A DNA stretch of 64,000 nt. Source: Trinickia sp. Y13 (GTDB lineage Bacteria; Pseudomonadota; Gammaproteobacteria; Burkholderiales; Burkholderiaceae). The notes under the pieces were generated by a model. It was given only the letters and a program-made list of their open reading frames with translations. It searched no databases and was not told the origin of the DNA. The translations under genes and the position numbers were made by a program. Shown in pieces: positions 46,908 through 56,624 of the stretch (positions are counted from its first letter, which is position 1; the number at the start of each line of letters is the position of its first letter). The stretch spans positions 124,001 through 188,000 of the forward strand of contig NZ_JAKWFK010000003.1 in NCBI RefSeq assembly GCF_029522115.1. Reading direction: 5' to 3'.

Positions 46908-47249
46908 ATGCCTCAAATCGTTGTCCTGCCCCACGTGGAGCTGTGCCCGGAAGGGGCGGTGTTCGAGGCCGAGCCGGGCCAGAGCATCTGCGATGCGCTG
47001 CTCGAACACGGCGTCGAAGTCGAGCATGCCTGCGAAAAGTCTTGCGCTTGCACCACGTGTCATGTGATCGTGCGGGAAGGCTTCGAAGCGCTTGCGCCGT
47101 CGGAAGAGGACGAAGACGACTTGCTCGATAAGGCGTGGGGTCTCGAGCCTACCTCGCGGCTGTCATGCCAGGCGCTGGTGCCGCAGGACAAGGATCTGGT
47201 GGTCGAGATTCCGCGGTACTCGATCAACCACGCCAAAGAGAACCATTGA
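46908..47249 (+). CDS. fdx: ISC-type [2Fe-2S] ferredoxin
   Basis: Electron donor for cluster assembly. It has 113 aa. Cluster ligands are Cys42, Cys48, Cys51 and Cys87; the additional conserved Cys46 is present. The acidic patch PSEEDEDDLLDKAWGLEP is typical for this adrenodoxin-like class. A TATAAAAT stretch near 46846 may supply an internal promoter. Confidence 0.96.
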   Translation: MPQIVVLPHVELCPEGAVFEAEPGQSICDALLEHGVEVEHACEKSCACTTCHVIVREGFEALAPSEEDEDDLLDKAWGLEPTSRLSCQALVPQDKDLVVEIPRYSINHAKENH

Positions 47250-47269
47250 CGCCCAAGGAGGGAGTAGCC

Positions 47270-47467
47270 ATGAAGTGGACAGACGTACAAGAAATCGCGA
47301 TGGCCCTCACCGACAAATACCCCGCCACGGATCCTCAGAACATCCGTTTCACCGATCTGCATCGGTGGGTAATGGAATTGGAGGGCTTCGACGACGATCC
47401 CAATCGGTCGAGCGAAAAAATTCTCGAGGCCATCCAACTGGCTTGGATCGAAGATTCGGCCGAGTGA
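47270..47467 (+). CDS. iscX: Fe-S assembly protein IscX
   Basis: A 65-aa acidic protein that binds IscS and modulates cluster assembly. MKWTDVQEIAMAL, DLHRWVMELEGFDDDP and ILEAIQLAWIEDSAE match the family from end to end. A strong AAGGAGGGAG ribosome-binding site precedes the ATG at 47270; the longer open frame upstream overlaps fdx and is not used. It is the last isc gene and is followed by a terminator. Confidence 0.95.
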   Translation: MKWTDVQEIAMALTDKYPATDPQNIRFTDLHRWVMELEGFDDDPNRSSEKILEAIQLAWIEDSAE

Positions 47468-47525
47468 GGCGCGAGCGGTGCGTGAAGACGCTGGCTTTCC
47501 GTGACGCCGTGCCGACTTGAAAAGA

Positions 47526-47556
47526 AAGGCGACCTCTCGTTAGGTCGCCTTTTTTA
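47526..47556 (+). terminator. Terminator of the isc cluster
   Basis: AAGGCGACCT, loop CTCGTT, AGGTCGCCTT followed by TTTT, about 60 nt after the iscX stop. Confidence 0.9.
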
Positions 47557-47641
47557 TGTAGTGCTGCGTAGGTGGGCGGCTTGGCGTCGCACGTCGAGAC
47601 GACGCGTACGCGTTCACCCACCCACGCATATCCACGCATGC

Positions 47642-48430
47642 TCAACCCGCCGCGAGCGTGCCGTGTTCGATGTGAACACGCTCGCCTTGCTGAAACGGCG
47701 GCGGTTGACGATAGGTGAAGTAGCGCGTGTGGCCATTGGCCATCCGCACGCGGACCTGGTAGCTCGTTTCGCTGCGCAGGTGTTTTTCAACGGCGTTGCC
47801 GGCGAAGCCGCCGCCTACCGCACCGAGGACGGTCATCGCCGCGCGGCCCGTGCCCCGGCCGAATTGATTGCCTAGCAATCCCCCCGCCACCGCGCCGCCG
47901 ACAGCGCCGACCCCCGTGCCCCGTCCCTCGTGCCGCACGGCCGCGATCGATTCGACGGTGCCGCAGGTGGAGCAGTAGGCAGATTGAGTGCTGGGCTGTT
48001 GCGGTTGCGCGTAGGGCTGTTTGGCGAGCTGCTGCTGTTGGGCGTACTGTTGTTGATAGGGCTGTCCAGGCTGGCCCGGCTGTTGCTGCTGGGCGTACGA
48101 AGGCTGAGCGGCGCCACCCTCTGCGTAAGGGACTTGGCCCGGCTCGGGAGGTGCGCTTTGGGCCGATTGCGTCGGGCTCGCTGCCGGGGGCTGCGACTGC
48201 TGTTGCTGTCTCGTCAGCGCGGACATATGCGCGGGAGCGGCCGAGTCGATGACCGGCTGCGATCCGACTTGCGCGGTTTGTGCCTGGTCGGTCTGCACGT
48301 TCGAGCTCGATGCTTTCGGAAATACACCTGTGATCGCAGCGGTAGCGGCCAGGCTCGCGACGATGACGGTGCCCGCCGCGACGGCAATCAGAGGATGCAG
48401 GCGACGAGTGGACGTGGTCGGGTTATTCAT
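47642..48430 (-). CDS. Glycine-zipper 2TM-domain protein
   Basis: A 262-aa envelope protein. An N-terminal anchor or uncleaved signal (about 12-36, LIAVAAGTVIVASLAATAAI) is followed by a low-complexity Gln/Pro/Ala-rich segment (about 50-145). A CSTC motif and a glycine-zipper domain (about 170-215, VGAVGGAVAGGLLGNQFGRG and VLGAVGGGFAGN) come next, with a short basic/aromatic C-terminal domain (YQVRVRMANGHTRYFTYRQ). This architecture resembles SlyB/Rick-17 kDa-type envelope proteins; the function is not known. A GGAGG ribosome-binding site precedes the ATG at 48430. Confidence 0.75.
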   Translation of the reverse strand: MNNPTTSTRRLHPLIAVAAGTVIVASLAATAAITGVFPKASSSNVQTDQAQTAQVGSQPVIDSAAPAHMSALTRQQQQSQPPAASPTQSAQSAPPEPGQVPYAEGGAAQPSYAQQQQPGQPGQPYQQQYAQQQQLAKQPYAQPQQPSTQSAYCSTCGTVESIAAVRHEGRGTGVGAVGGAVAGGLLGNQFGRGTGRAAMTVLGAVGGGFAGNAVEKHLRSETSYQVRVRMANGHTRYFTYRQPPPFQQGERVHIEHGTLAAG

Positions 48431-48603
48431 ATCGCGCCTCCGTGAATACGAAAGCCATTTATTGGAACAATGATAGTGTCGATCATCGCGGCACAGTCGT
48501 CGTTTCAATTTGTAACCTCGGCGTGGGGCCCGCGCGGTGGCGCGGACGGACGCCCAAGCGGCAGCGGGCAACATGCGCCGCCGTACGAGGGTCGAATCGA
48601 ATG

Positions 48604-48642
48604 CAAAAAAGCCGTTCACAGCAACGCTGCGAACGGCTTTTA
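48604..48642 (-). terminator. Terminator of lysS
   Basis: On the minus strand AAAAGCCGTTC, an inner GCAGCGTTGCTGT loop and GAACGGCTTTTTT. The plus strand also ends in TTTT, so it could work both ways. Confidence 0.85.
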
Positions 48643-48675
48643 CCGATGGTTACAAACTGCCGTGGCGAGTTCGCG

Positions 48676-50202
48676 TCAGTCTTCGCGGCGCAAATGCGGG
48701 AACAAGATGACGTCGCGGATGCTGGGGCTATCGGTCAGCAGCATGACCAGGCGGTCGATGCCGATGCCGCAGCCGCCTGTCGGCGGCATGCCGTATTCGA
48801 GCGCGCGGATGTAGTCGGCGTCGTAGTACATCGCTTCCTCGTCACCGGCGTCTTTCTGCTCGACTTGCTTCTTGAAGCGCGCCGCTTGATCCTCGGGGTC
48901 GTTCAATTCCGAGAAGCCGTTCGCGATTTCGCGCCCCGTAATGAACAGTTCGAAGCGCTCGGTGATGCCATCCACGGAATCCGATGCGCGCGCGAGCGGC
49001 GACACTTCGACGGGGTAGTCGATGATGAACGTCGGCTCCCACAATTGCGCTTCGGCCGTTTCCTCGAACAGCGCCAATTGCAGCGCGCCCACGCCTGCGT
49101 TCAAGAACATCGGCTGCGTCGTGTCGACACCGAGGCGCTTGAGCTCGGTGCGCAAGAACGTCGCATCGCCCAGTTGCGCATCGGTATAGTCGGGCGCGTA
49201 CTTGCGGATGGCCTGCGTGATCGTCAACCGATGGAACGGCTTGGACAGGTCCAGCTCACGGCCCTGATACACGATGTTCGCGGTGCCTAGCGCGTCGATG
49301 GCCGTTTGACGAAGCAACTGCTCGGTGAAGTCCATGAGCCACGTGTAATTCGTGTACGCGGCGTAGAACTCCATCATCGTGAACTCGGGATTGTGCCGCG
49401 GGGACACGCCTTCGTTGCGGAAGTTGCGGTTGATCTCGAAGACGCGTTCGAAGCCGCCGACGATCAATCGCTTCAGATAGAGCTCGGGCGCGATGCGCAT
49501 GAACATTTGCATGTCGAGCGCATTGTGGTGCGTCACGAACGGCTTGGCCGCGGCGCCGCCCGGAATCGGGTGCAGCATGGGCGTTTCGACTTCCATGAAG
49601 TCGGCGTCGGACATGAACTTGCGAATCGAGGAAATCGCTTTCGTTCGCGCGACGAACGTCTTGCGCGCCTCCGGCGTCACGATCAAATCGACGTAACGTT
49701 GGCGGTAGCGTGTTTCCTGATCCGACAAGCCGTGGAACTTGTCGGGCAGGGGACGCAGCGCTTTCGAGAGCAGGCGCAACTCAGTGCAGCGCACCGACAA
49801 CTCGCCCTTGTTCGTGCGGAACAGCACCCCGCGCGCGGCAATGATGTCGCCGAGGTCCCACTTCTTGAAGGCCTCGTACGTTTGCTCGCCGACATCGGCC
49901 GGCGTCACGAAGAACTGGATCTGGCCCGAGCCGTCGCGCACGGTCGCGAAGCTTGCCTTGCCCATCACGCGTTTGAGCATCATGCGGCCCGCGACGGCCA
50001 CTTGCGGCGCGGCTGCTTCGAGTGCGTCCTTGTCGGTATCGGCGTGCTGCGCTTGCAGGTTGCCCGCATGGTGCGTCGGCGTGAAATCGTTCGGGTAGGC
50101 GATGCCTGCCTCGCGCAACGCACGCAGCTTTTCGCGCCGCTCGGCGATGATCTTGTTCTCGTCGAGTGCTGTGTCGACGGTGGGGAGTGTCGATTCGGTC
50201 AT
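48676..50202 (-). CDS. lysS: Lysyl-tRNA synthetase, class II
   Basis: Charges tRNA-Lys. It has 508 aa, the usual LysS length. The N-terminal OB fold (about 65-150, [21 protein letters not shown] in outline) precedes the class II catalytic core. Motif 2 is [19 protein letters not shown] and motif 3 is [11 protein letters not shown]. The start [10 protein letters not shown] at 50202 lies 16 nt after the prfB stop, so lysS is probably co-transcribed with prfB, an arrangement also seen in E. coli. Confidence 0.97.
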   Translation of the reverse strand: MTESTLPTVDTALDENKIIAERREKLRALREAGIAYPNDFTPTHHAGNLQAQHADTDKDALEAAAPQVAVAGRMMLKRVMGKASFATVRDGSGQIQFFVTPADVGEQTYEAFKKWDLGDIIAARGVLFRTNKGELSVRCTELRLLSKALRPLPDKFHGLSDQETRYRQRYVDLIVTPEARKTFVARTKAISSIRKFMSDADFMEVETPMLHPIPGGAAAKPFVTHHNALDMQMFMRIAPELYLKRLIVGGFERVFEINRNFRNEGVSPRHNPEFTMMEFYAAYTNYTWLMDFTEQLLRQTAIDALGTANIVYQGRELDLSKPFHRLTITQAIRKYAPDYTDAQLGDATFLRTELKRLGVDTTQPMFLNAGVGALQLALFEETAEAQLWEPTFIIDYPVEVSPLARASDSVDGITERFELFITGREIANGFSELNDPEDQAARFKKQVEQKDAGDEEAMYYDADYIRALEYGMPPTGGCGIGIDRLVMLLTDSPSIRDVILFPHLRRED

Positions 50203-50218
50203 GGTGTATCCGCTGCGC

Positions 50219-51323
50219 TTACACGCCTTGTTTCAGGCTGGCGCTGATGAATTCGTCGAGGTCGCCGTCGAGCACGGCCTTCGTGTTGCTGATTTCCACG
50301 TTGGTGCGCAGATCCTTCACGCGGCTCTGATCGAGCACGTACGAGCGAATCTGGTGGCCCCAACCCACGTCGGTCTTGCTCGATTCGAGCTTGTCCTGCT
50401 CGGCCTGACGTTTGCGCATTTCCGCTTCGTACAAGCGCGATTTGAGCATTGCCATCGCCTCGGCGCGGTTGCGGTGCTGCGAGCGGTCGTTCTGGCATTG
50501 CACGACGATGCCCGACGGCAAGTGCGTGATCCGCACGGCCGAATCGGTCTTGTTGATGTGCTGCCCGCCGGCGCCCGAGGCGCGGTAGGTGTCGATGCGC
50601 AGATCGGCCGGGTTGATGTCGACTTCGATCGAATCGTCGATTTCGGGGTAGACGAATACCGATGAAAACGACGTGTGGCGGCCGCCCGACGAATCGAACG
50701 GCGACTTGCGCACGAGACGGTGAATGCCCGTTTCGGTGCGCAAGAAGCCATAGGCGTACTCGCCCTCGACCTTGATCGTCGCGTTCTTGATGCCGGCGAC
50801 GTCGCCTTCGGATTCCTCGAGCACTTCGGTCTTGAAACCTTTGCGCTCGCAATAGCGCAGGTATTGGCGCAGGAGCATCGACGCCCAGTCGCAGGCTTCG
50901 GTGCCGCCGGCGCCGGCCTGGATATCGATGAAGGCGTTGTTCGGATCGGCCGGGTTGGAGAACATCCGGCGAAATTCGAGATCGGCGACGCGCGCCTCGA
51001 TCTTCTGCGCATCGGCTTCGCAGGCGACGAGCGTCTCGTCGTCGTTTTCCTCGCGGGCCATCTCGAAGAGATCCTGCGCGTCGCGCAGGTCCGTATCGAG
51101 AGCGGAAAGGGTCAGCACCGCGCCTTCGAGAGCCTTCTTTTCCCGGCCGAGGGCCTGGGCGTGCTTGGCGTCATTCCAGACGTTCGGGTCTTCGAGTTCC
51201 TTGTTGACTTCTGCTAGACGCGCGGCTTTGGCGTCGTAGTCAAAGATACCCCCGTAGCTCGCTCGCGCGCCGGCGCAAGTCTGCTAAAGAACCTTCGATC
51301 GCATTCAGGCGTTCGGCTTCCAT
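50219..51323 (-). CDS. prfB: Peptide chain release factor 2, with programmed +1 frameshift
   Basis: Recognises UGA and UAA stop codons. Translation begins [11 protein letters not shown] at 51323 and meets an in-frame TGA at codon 28 (plus 51240-51242). It continues in the +1 frame after the classic CTT-TGA-C slippery site preceded by GGGGGTAT, giving 367 aa in all. The RF2 anticodon tripeptide SPF is in [12 protein letters not shown] and the catalytic GGQ is in [17 protein letters not shown] on the minus strand at plus 51355-51360 may be its -10 box. The frameshift is autoregulation, not a sequencing error. Confidence 0.96.
51239..51253 (-). promoter_or_regulatory. Programmed +1 frameshift element of prfB
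   Basis: Minus-strand GGGGGTATCTTTGAC: an internal Shine-Dalgarno-like G run, a 3-nt spacer, then CTT followed by the TGA stop and C. When RF2 is scarce the ribosome slips +1 and completes RF2. Confidence 0.93.
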
Positions 51324-51485
51324 GTCGATCTGCTTCGCTTCGTCAAAAGGAGAAATTATAGCTGATCGGCGGGGACGGCCGACGGCCGGAGCAGGATCGT
51401 CCCGTTCAAATGATCGGTGCTCGGCGGCTCGGTGGGGTACGCTGGGCGGGCGATTTCCGCGCCAGCCCGAAGGTCAGGGCACCGC

Positions 51486-53216
51486 TCAGGTCGTGGCCGC
51501 GGCCACCGCATGCTCCACGATCAACTGCACCCTGACAACCCCGTTCCAACTATCGGCTGCGAGCCGATAGGCAACGCGGGCGCGTGCGGGAAGCGTGTCG
51601 GTGTGATTGAACCAAATCGCCTGGAAGCGCTGCCTGCCGCGCGCAAGTTGCAGCTTCAAATGCTTGTCTTTCACGAGCGCTTGCGACACGACGTCGAACT
51701 CGCCCGAGAACGTCGGCGCCGGGAAGCCTTGCCCCCAGACGGCAGCGTCGATCAGCTCCACGACTTGCGGCGTGAAGTAAGCATCTTCGAGTTCGCCATC
51801 CGTCATCACCACGCGCGCGAGCGCATCGTCGTCGAGCGCCGCGCGCGCGACCGCCTCGAACGCATCGGCAAAGCGCGGCACGTCGCGCGCGGCCAGCGTG
51901 ACGCCGGCGGCCATCGCGTGGCCGCCGAATTTGGCGAGGAGGCCGGGCTCGCGCTTGGCGATCAAGTCGAGCGCGTCGCGTAAGTGAAACCCCGGGATCG
52001 ATCGGCCCGAGCCTTTGACGAGTTCGCCGCGCTCGTCGGCCAGCGCGAACGTGAACGCGGGCCGATGATATTTCTCCTTCAGGCGCCCGGCGACGATGCC
52101 GATCACCCCTTGGTGCCAGCTTTCGTTGAAGAGCGTGATCGTCGCGCGGCCTTCGGGATCGAGCGTCGCGATTTCGTCGAGCGCCTGCTGCTGCATGCCA
52201 GCTTCGATCTCCCGCCGCTCGCGATTCATCGCGTCGAGCTGCTGCGCGAGTTCCCAAGCGCGCCCGACATCATCGGTCGTCAGGCATTCGATGCCGAGCG
52301 ACATATCCGACAAGCGCCCCGCGGCGTTCAACCGCGGACCTAAAGCGAAGCCCAGATCGAAGCCGGAGGCGCTGCGCGCGTCGCGACCGGCCGCGCGAAA
52401 CAGGGCGGCGATGCCCGGTTGCATGCGGCCACGGCGAATGCGTGCGAGACCCTGCGCCACCAGCACGCGGTTGTTGCCGTCGAGCTTGACGACATCGGCC
52501 ACGGTGCCCAGGGCAACGAGATCGAGCAGACCGTCCAGGCGCGGCTCGGGTATCCCGGCCTTGCCGAGCGCGCCGTCGCGATCGAAAGCGCCTTGCTCGC
52601 GCAGTCGCGCGCGCAGCGCCAGCAGCACGTAGAACATCACGCCGACACCTGCGATGCACTTGCTCGGGAACATGCAGCCAGGCTGATTCGGATTCACGAT
52701 TGCGCGGGCGGCCGGCAACGTATCGCTGGGCAGGTGGTGGTCGGTGACGAGCACGTCGATGCCCCGCGCGTTCGCAGCGGCCACGCCATCGACGCTCGCG
52801 ATGCCGTTGTCGACCGTGATCAGCAGATCGGGACTGCGCTCGGCAGCGAGCGCGACGATCTCGGGCGTGAGCCCGTAGCCGTATTCGAAGCGATTGGGCA
52901 CCAGGTAATCGACTCGGGCGCCGAACATGCGCAGTCCGCGCACGGCCACGGCGCAGGCGGTCGCGCCGTCGCAGTCGTAATCGGCGACGACGAGCAGGCG
53001 CTTGCCTTGTGCGATCGAATCGGCCAGCAATGCCGCCGCATCGCTCGCGCCCTTTAGCTCGACGGGCGGTACGAGCCGCGTGAGCGCAGTCTCGATCTCG
53101 TCGGGCAGACGCACGCCGCGCGCGGCGTACAGACGAGCGAGGATCGGATGAAGGCCGTGGCGGATCAGCGCCGCTTCGTCGGCGGGCGAGCACGCGCGGT
53201 TAACGATTCGAGTCAT
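51486..53216 (-). CDS. recJ: Single-stranded-DNA-specific exonuclease RecJ
   Basis: 5'-3' ssDNA exonuclease of recombination and mismatch repair. It has 576 aa, the E. coli RecJ length. DHH-family motifs are clear: VVADYDCDGATA (I), LLITVDNGIAS (II), VTDHHLP (III, DHH) and LDLVALGTVADVV (IV). The DHHA1 motif GGHAMAAGVTL is in the C-terminal half, and an OB-fold domain follows. The ATG at 53216 is used; a TTG five codons before has no clear ribosome-binding site. Confidence 0.96.
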   Translation of the reverse strand: MTRIVNRACSPADEAALIRHGLHPILARLYAARGVRLPDEIETALTRLVPPVELKGASDAAALLADSIAQGKRLLVVADYDCDGATACAVAVRGLRMFGARVDYLVPNRFEYGYGLTPEIVALAAERSPDLLITVDNGIASVDGVAAANARGIDVLVTDHHLPSDTLPAARAIVNPNQPGCMFPSKCIAGVGVMFYVLLALRARLREQGAFDRDGALGKAGIPEPRLDGLLDLVALGTVADVVKLDGNNRVLVAQGLARIRRGRMQPGIAALFRAAGRDARSASGFDLGFALGPRLNAAGRLSDMSLGIECLTTDDVGRAWELAQQLDAMNRERREIEAGMQQQALDEIATLDPEGRATITLFNESWHQGVIGIVAGRLKEKYHRPAFTFALADERGELVKGSGRSIPGFHLRDALDLIAKREPGLLAKFGGHAMAAGVTLAARDVPRFADAFEAVARAALDDDALARVVMTDGELEDAYFTPQVVELIDAAVWGQGFPAPTFSGEFDVVSQALVKDKHLKLQLARGRQRFQAIWFNHTDTLPARARVAYRLAADSWNGVVRVQLIVEHAVAAATT

Positions 53217-53343
53217 GCGGGAAGCAGGCAAGGGGAGGGCGTGTCAGGGACGACACGGCGCATACGCAGCATTGGGGCGCGCGCGGCGGCGCGACGTGCC
53301 GAGCCTGGCGGCATCGAGCGCGCACGCGCTTGCGGGCGCCGCA

Positions 53344-54411
53344 TCATTCGAACAGCGACGCGAGCACGCGCCGGCGCCAAAATTTGCGCAAGTCGCCGCG
53401 GGTTGCGGTGAGGGTGACCGAGCCGGTATCGCCCGCCAGCGTGAGGGCTAGCGCGCCGAGGCGGCCTGTTTCGAGCGCCTCGAGCGCGGGCGCGAACCAG
53501 TCGCGCTCGAGGCTGCCGAGTGCGTCTTGCCAGGCGGCCCAATCCTGGGCGATGAACGGTGCGGCGAACGGCCCCAACTCCACCAGCGTTTGGCCGGCGC
53601 CCAGCGGCCCCAGCGCTTGGAACGAGGCGCTCGCTCCGGCCGCTTCCACCCCCGCAGCGAGCGCCAGCCCGCGCGTGGCGACCGCGTCCGAAAGCACGCG
53701 CACGAAGGGGCTGCGCACGGGCTGCGCCACGCCTTGGGCATGCAGCCAAATCGAATTGACGGCGGGCAGGCCGCGCGCCTCGCGAGCCTCGTTGACGGGG
53801 TGCTCAAACCAACTCATCTGCACTTCGTTTTGCAGCTTCATCCAAATGCGCGAGCGTTGGCCCGACTGCGCGTCGTGCGGCAGCCAGATCTCGATGCTGC
53901 GTCCGCTGGCGCGCAGTGGCGACGCACCGGCGAGTTTGCCCAGCGCCGCACCGGTCAAGTACCAGCGGCGCGGCGTTGGCGCCTCCACCTTCACGCCGAG
54001 TTCTTCGATCAATGGCTTGGCCGTGGCGAGCAGTTGAGCCGCCTCTTCGTCGCTCAAATCGAGCGCCGAAGGATCGATCAGCACGAGGTGATCGTGCGCG
54101 ATACGCACATGCACGGGTTCCACGCATGCCCATTGCTCGTTGCCCGGTGTGCCGCCGTCGGCGAGTAGCATATAGGGCGCGAGCGGCGCTTCATCCACCG
54201 CGTTCGCTGCGATCGCGCCGAATTGGCGCGCCACCCACCGTTCGTGGGGCAACGTGCGTTGGAAGTCCTCGCCGGCCACGCGTTCGACGAGGGTCGCGCG
54301 GGCGAGCAACTTGTCGAGCGCCGGGCTGTGCAGATCGTGCAGCGCCATGGAGGCGTCGGCGGCTGCCGGCAGCGCGAACGGCAACAGAAGATGAAGACGG
54401 TTGGAATGCAT
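53344..54411 (-). CDS. RpfE-type / phosphoglycerate-mutase-like conserved protein of unknown function
   Basis: A 355-aa protein beginning MHSNRLHLLLPFALPAAADASMAL, with RWYLTGAALG and SIWLHAQGVAQP further on. It resembles proteins in betaproteobacteria and xanthomonads labelled RpfE-type regulatory protein or cofactor-independent phosphoglycerate mutase-like, from memory of the pattern. No metal-binding mutase signature is obvious, so enzymatic activity is doubtful. There is no signal peptide or TM segment. An alternative ATG lies at 54423; TACAAT on the minus strand (plus 54422-54427) suggests the shorter start. It lies upstream of recJ and diverges from lolC. Confidence 0.6.
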   Translation of the reverse strand: MHSNRLHLLLPFALPAAADASMALHDLHSPALDKLLARATLVERVAGEDFQRTLPHERWVARQFGAIAANAVDEAPLAPYMLLADGGTPGNEQWACVEPVHVRIAHDHLVLIDPSALDLSDEEAAQLLATAKPLIEELGVKVEAPTPRRWYLTGAALGKLAGASPLRASGRSIEIWLPHDAQSGQRSRIWMKLQNEVQMSWFEHPVNEAREARGLPAVNSIWLHAQGVAQPVRSPFVRVLSDAVATRGLALAAGVEAAGASASFQALGPLGAGQTLVELGPFAAPFIAQDWAAWQDALGSLERDWFAPALEALETGRLGALALTLAGDTGSVTLTATRGDLRKFWRRRVLASLFE

Positions 54412-54596
54412 GATGGTGCGCATTGTATGGCAAACTGCGCGCTTGATCGGCGCCGCGCAGAACTCGCTTGCCGGCATGCCGGTTGCAGGCGCTTACGCGA
54501 GGTCATCCGCGTCCGCGTCGGATTCACGGCCGTGCCTAAGCGCGGCGCTCGCGCTGCCGCGGTAGTCCGCGACAGCCAAAGAATGGAAGGATTCGC

Positions 54597-55850
54597 TTGA
54601 AATTCCCTTACGAATGGCAGATTGGCTGGCGCTATACACGGGCCAGTAAGCGCACGACAGGCAACGGCTTCATTTCGTTCATCGCGGCCGTGTCGATGTC
54701 GGGCATCGCGCTCGGCGTGGCCGCGTTGATCGTCGTCTTGTCGGTCATGAACGGTTTCCAAAAAGAGGTGCGCGACCGGATGTTGTCGGTTCTCGCGCAC
54801 GTCGAAATTTTTTCGCCCACGGGCGCGATGCCCGATTGGCAGCGCACGGCGTTCGAAGCGCGCCGCAATCCGGCGGTAATCGGTGCGGCCCCCTACGTCG
54901 ACGCGCAGGCGCTGCTCACGCGGCAAGACGCCGTGAGCGGCGTGGCCTTGCGCGGCGTGGAGCCCTCGCTCGAGCCGCAGGTGTCCGACATCGGCAGCGA
55001 CATGAAGGCGGGGCGACTGACGAGCCTCCAGCCTTCGCAGTTCAATATCGTGCTCGGCGCCGATCTGGCCGCCAATCTCGGCGTCTCCGTCGGCGACAAG
55101 GTCACGCTCGTCGCACCCGAAGGGTCGATGACGCCCGCGGGCATGATGCCGCGCTTGAAGCAGTTCACGGTCACGGGCGTGTTCGCCTCGGGGCACTACG
55201 AATACGACAGCACCCTTGCGCTCATCAACATTCGCGACGCCGAAGCGCTCTTTCGGATCACGGCGCCGACGGGGGTGAGGCTCAAGCTCAAAGACATGCA
55301 AGAGGCGCCGCGCGTCGCGCATGAATTGTCGCGCACGCTCTCGGGCGACCTTTATATTCGCGACTGGACGCAACAGAACAAGACGTGGTTCTCGGCGGTG
55401 AAGATCGAAAAACGGATGATGTTCGTGATTCTGACGCTCATCATCGCGGTCGCCGCGTTCAACCTCGTGTCTTCGCTCGTCATGACGGTAACGAACAAGC
55501 AGGCCGATATCGCGATCTTGCGCACGCTCGGCGCGCAGCCCGGCTCGATCATGAAGATCTTTTTCGTGCAGGGCATCACCATCGGTTTCGTGGGCACGGC
55601 AACGGGCGTTGCGCTCGGGTGTCTGATCGCCTGGAGCATTCCGTGGCTCGTGCCGATGATCGAGCATTTGTTCGGCGTTCAGTTTCTTCCGCCATCCGTC
55701 TACTTCATCACCGAACTGCCTTCCGAGTTGGTCCCGGGCGACGTGATGAGAATCGGCGTCATCGCATTTGCGCTGTCGGCGCTTGCGACGCTCTACCCGA
55801 GCTGGCGGGGTGCGAAGGTGCGCCCTGCCGAGGCGCTGCGCTATGAGTGA
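54597..55850 (+). CDS. lolC: Lipoprotein-releasing ABC transporter permease LolC/LolE
   Basis: Inner-membrane permease that extracts outer-membrane lipoproteins and hands them to LolA. It has 417 aa. One TM helix near 25-50, a large periplasmic domain (about 55-270), then three TM helices (about 278-300, 318-345, 378-400), the MacB/FtsX-like layout. The [17 protein letters not shown] region and the C-terminal [18 protein letters not shown] are characteristic. The start is a TTG with GGAAGGA upstream; no earlier ATG fits. Its end overlaps lolD by 8 bp. No second permease gene follows. Confidence 0.92.
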   Translation: MKFPYEWQIGWRYTRASKRTTGNGFISFIAAVSMSGIALGVAALIVVLSVMNGFQKEVRDRMLSVLAHVEIFSPTGAMPDWQRTAFEARRNPAVIGAAPYVDAQALLTRQDAVSGVALRGVEPSLEPQVSDIGSDMKAGRLTSLQPSQFNIVLGADLAANLGVSVGDKVTLVAPEGSMTPAGMMPRLKQFTVTGVFASGHYEYDSTLALINIRDAEALFRITAPTGVRLKLKDMQEAPRVAHELSRTLSGDLYIRDWTQQNKTWFSAVKIEKRMMFVILTLIIAVAAFNLVSSLVMTVTNKQADIAILRTLGAQPGSIMKIFFVQGITIGFVGTATGVALGCLIAWSIPWLVPMIEHLFGVQFLPPSVYFITELPSELVPGDVMRIGVIAFALSALATLYPSWRGAKVRPAEALRYE

Positions 55851-56598
55851 TTTCATGATCGAACGATCGATGGCGGCCAGCGCCGCATCAGGCGTGCACG
55901 GCTCGCACGAATGCGTGCTCGAAGCGCGAGGCATATCGAAGGTGTTCGTGCAGGGCGGGCTGAACGTGCCCGTGCTCAGCGGTGCCGATTTGTCTGTGCG
56001 GCGCGGTGAAAAATTGGCGATCGTCGGCGCCTCCGGGTCCGGCAAGAGCACGCTGTTGCACGTGCTCGGCGGGTTGGATGAACCTAGCGCCGGCAGCGTT
56101 TCATTGCTCGGGCGTCCGTTCACCGACCTGGCCGAACGCGAGCGCAACACCCTGCGTAACCGTGCGCTCGGCTTCGTCTATCAGTTCCATCACTTGCTCG
56201 CAGAATTTAGCGCGGTCGATAACGTCGCGATGCCGTTGCGCATTCGACGCATGCCGACCGACGAAGCGCGGCGCGAGGCCCTTGCGACGCTCGAGCGGGT
56301 CGGCCTTGCCCATCGCGCGAAGCATCGCCCCGGCGAGCTATCGGGCGGCGAACGCCAGCGCGTCGCCATCGCGCGCGCACTCGTCACCAAGCCTGCCTGC
56401 GTGCTGGCCGACGAGCCCACCGGCAACCTCGACGGCGCAACGGCCGATAACGTGTTCAACCTCATGCTGGAGTTGTCGGCCACGCTCGAGACGAGTTTCG
56501 TCATCGTCACGCACGATGCCGATTTGGCCGGGCGCTGCGACCGCATCTTGCGCCTGCGCGATGGCGTCTTGCACGAAGAGCCGTTCGTGCCCGTATAG
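55843..56598 (+). CDS. lolD: Lipoprotein-releasing ABC transporter ATP-binding protein LolD
   Basis: ATPase of the Lol transporter, 251 aa. Walker [11 protein letters not shown]-loop FVYQFHHLL, signature LSGGERQR, Walker [12 protein letters not shown] and the H-loop VTHD are intact. The N terminus is about 25 residues longer than in E. coli LolD; an alternative ATG at 55855 would shorten it by four residues. The start lies inside the end of lolC, so the two are translationally coupled. Confidence 0.93.
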   Translation: MSDFMIERSMAASAASGVHGSHECVLEARGISKVFVQGGLNVPVLSGADLSVRRGEKLAIVGASGSGKSTLLHVLGGLDEPSAGSVSLLGRPFTDLAERERNTLRNRALGFVYQFHHLLAEFSAVDNVAMPLRIRRMPTDEARREALATLERVGLAHRAKHRPGELSGGERQRVAIARALVTKPACVLADEPTGNLDGATADNVFNLMLELSATLETSFVIVTHDADLAGRCDRILRLRDGVLHEEPFVPV

Positions 56599-56624
56599 CC
56601 TATCTAGATAGATGGACGGTCGCT

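Noticed and set aside
51240-51323. prfB as a frameshifted pseudogene
   Set aside because: The break is exactly the conserved programmed frameshift site.
56600-56611. 12-bp perfect palindrome CTATCTAGATAG between lolD and tatD
   Set aside because: Striking because CTAG is rare in such genomes, but isolated, short and with no second copy or promoter relation.
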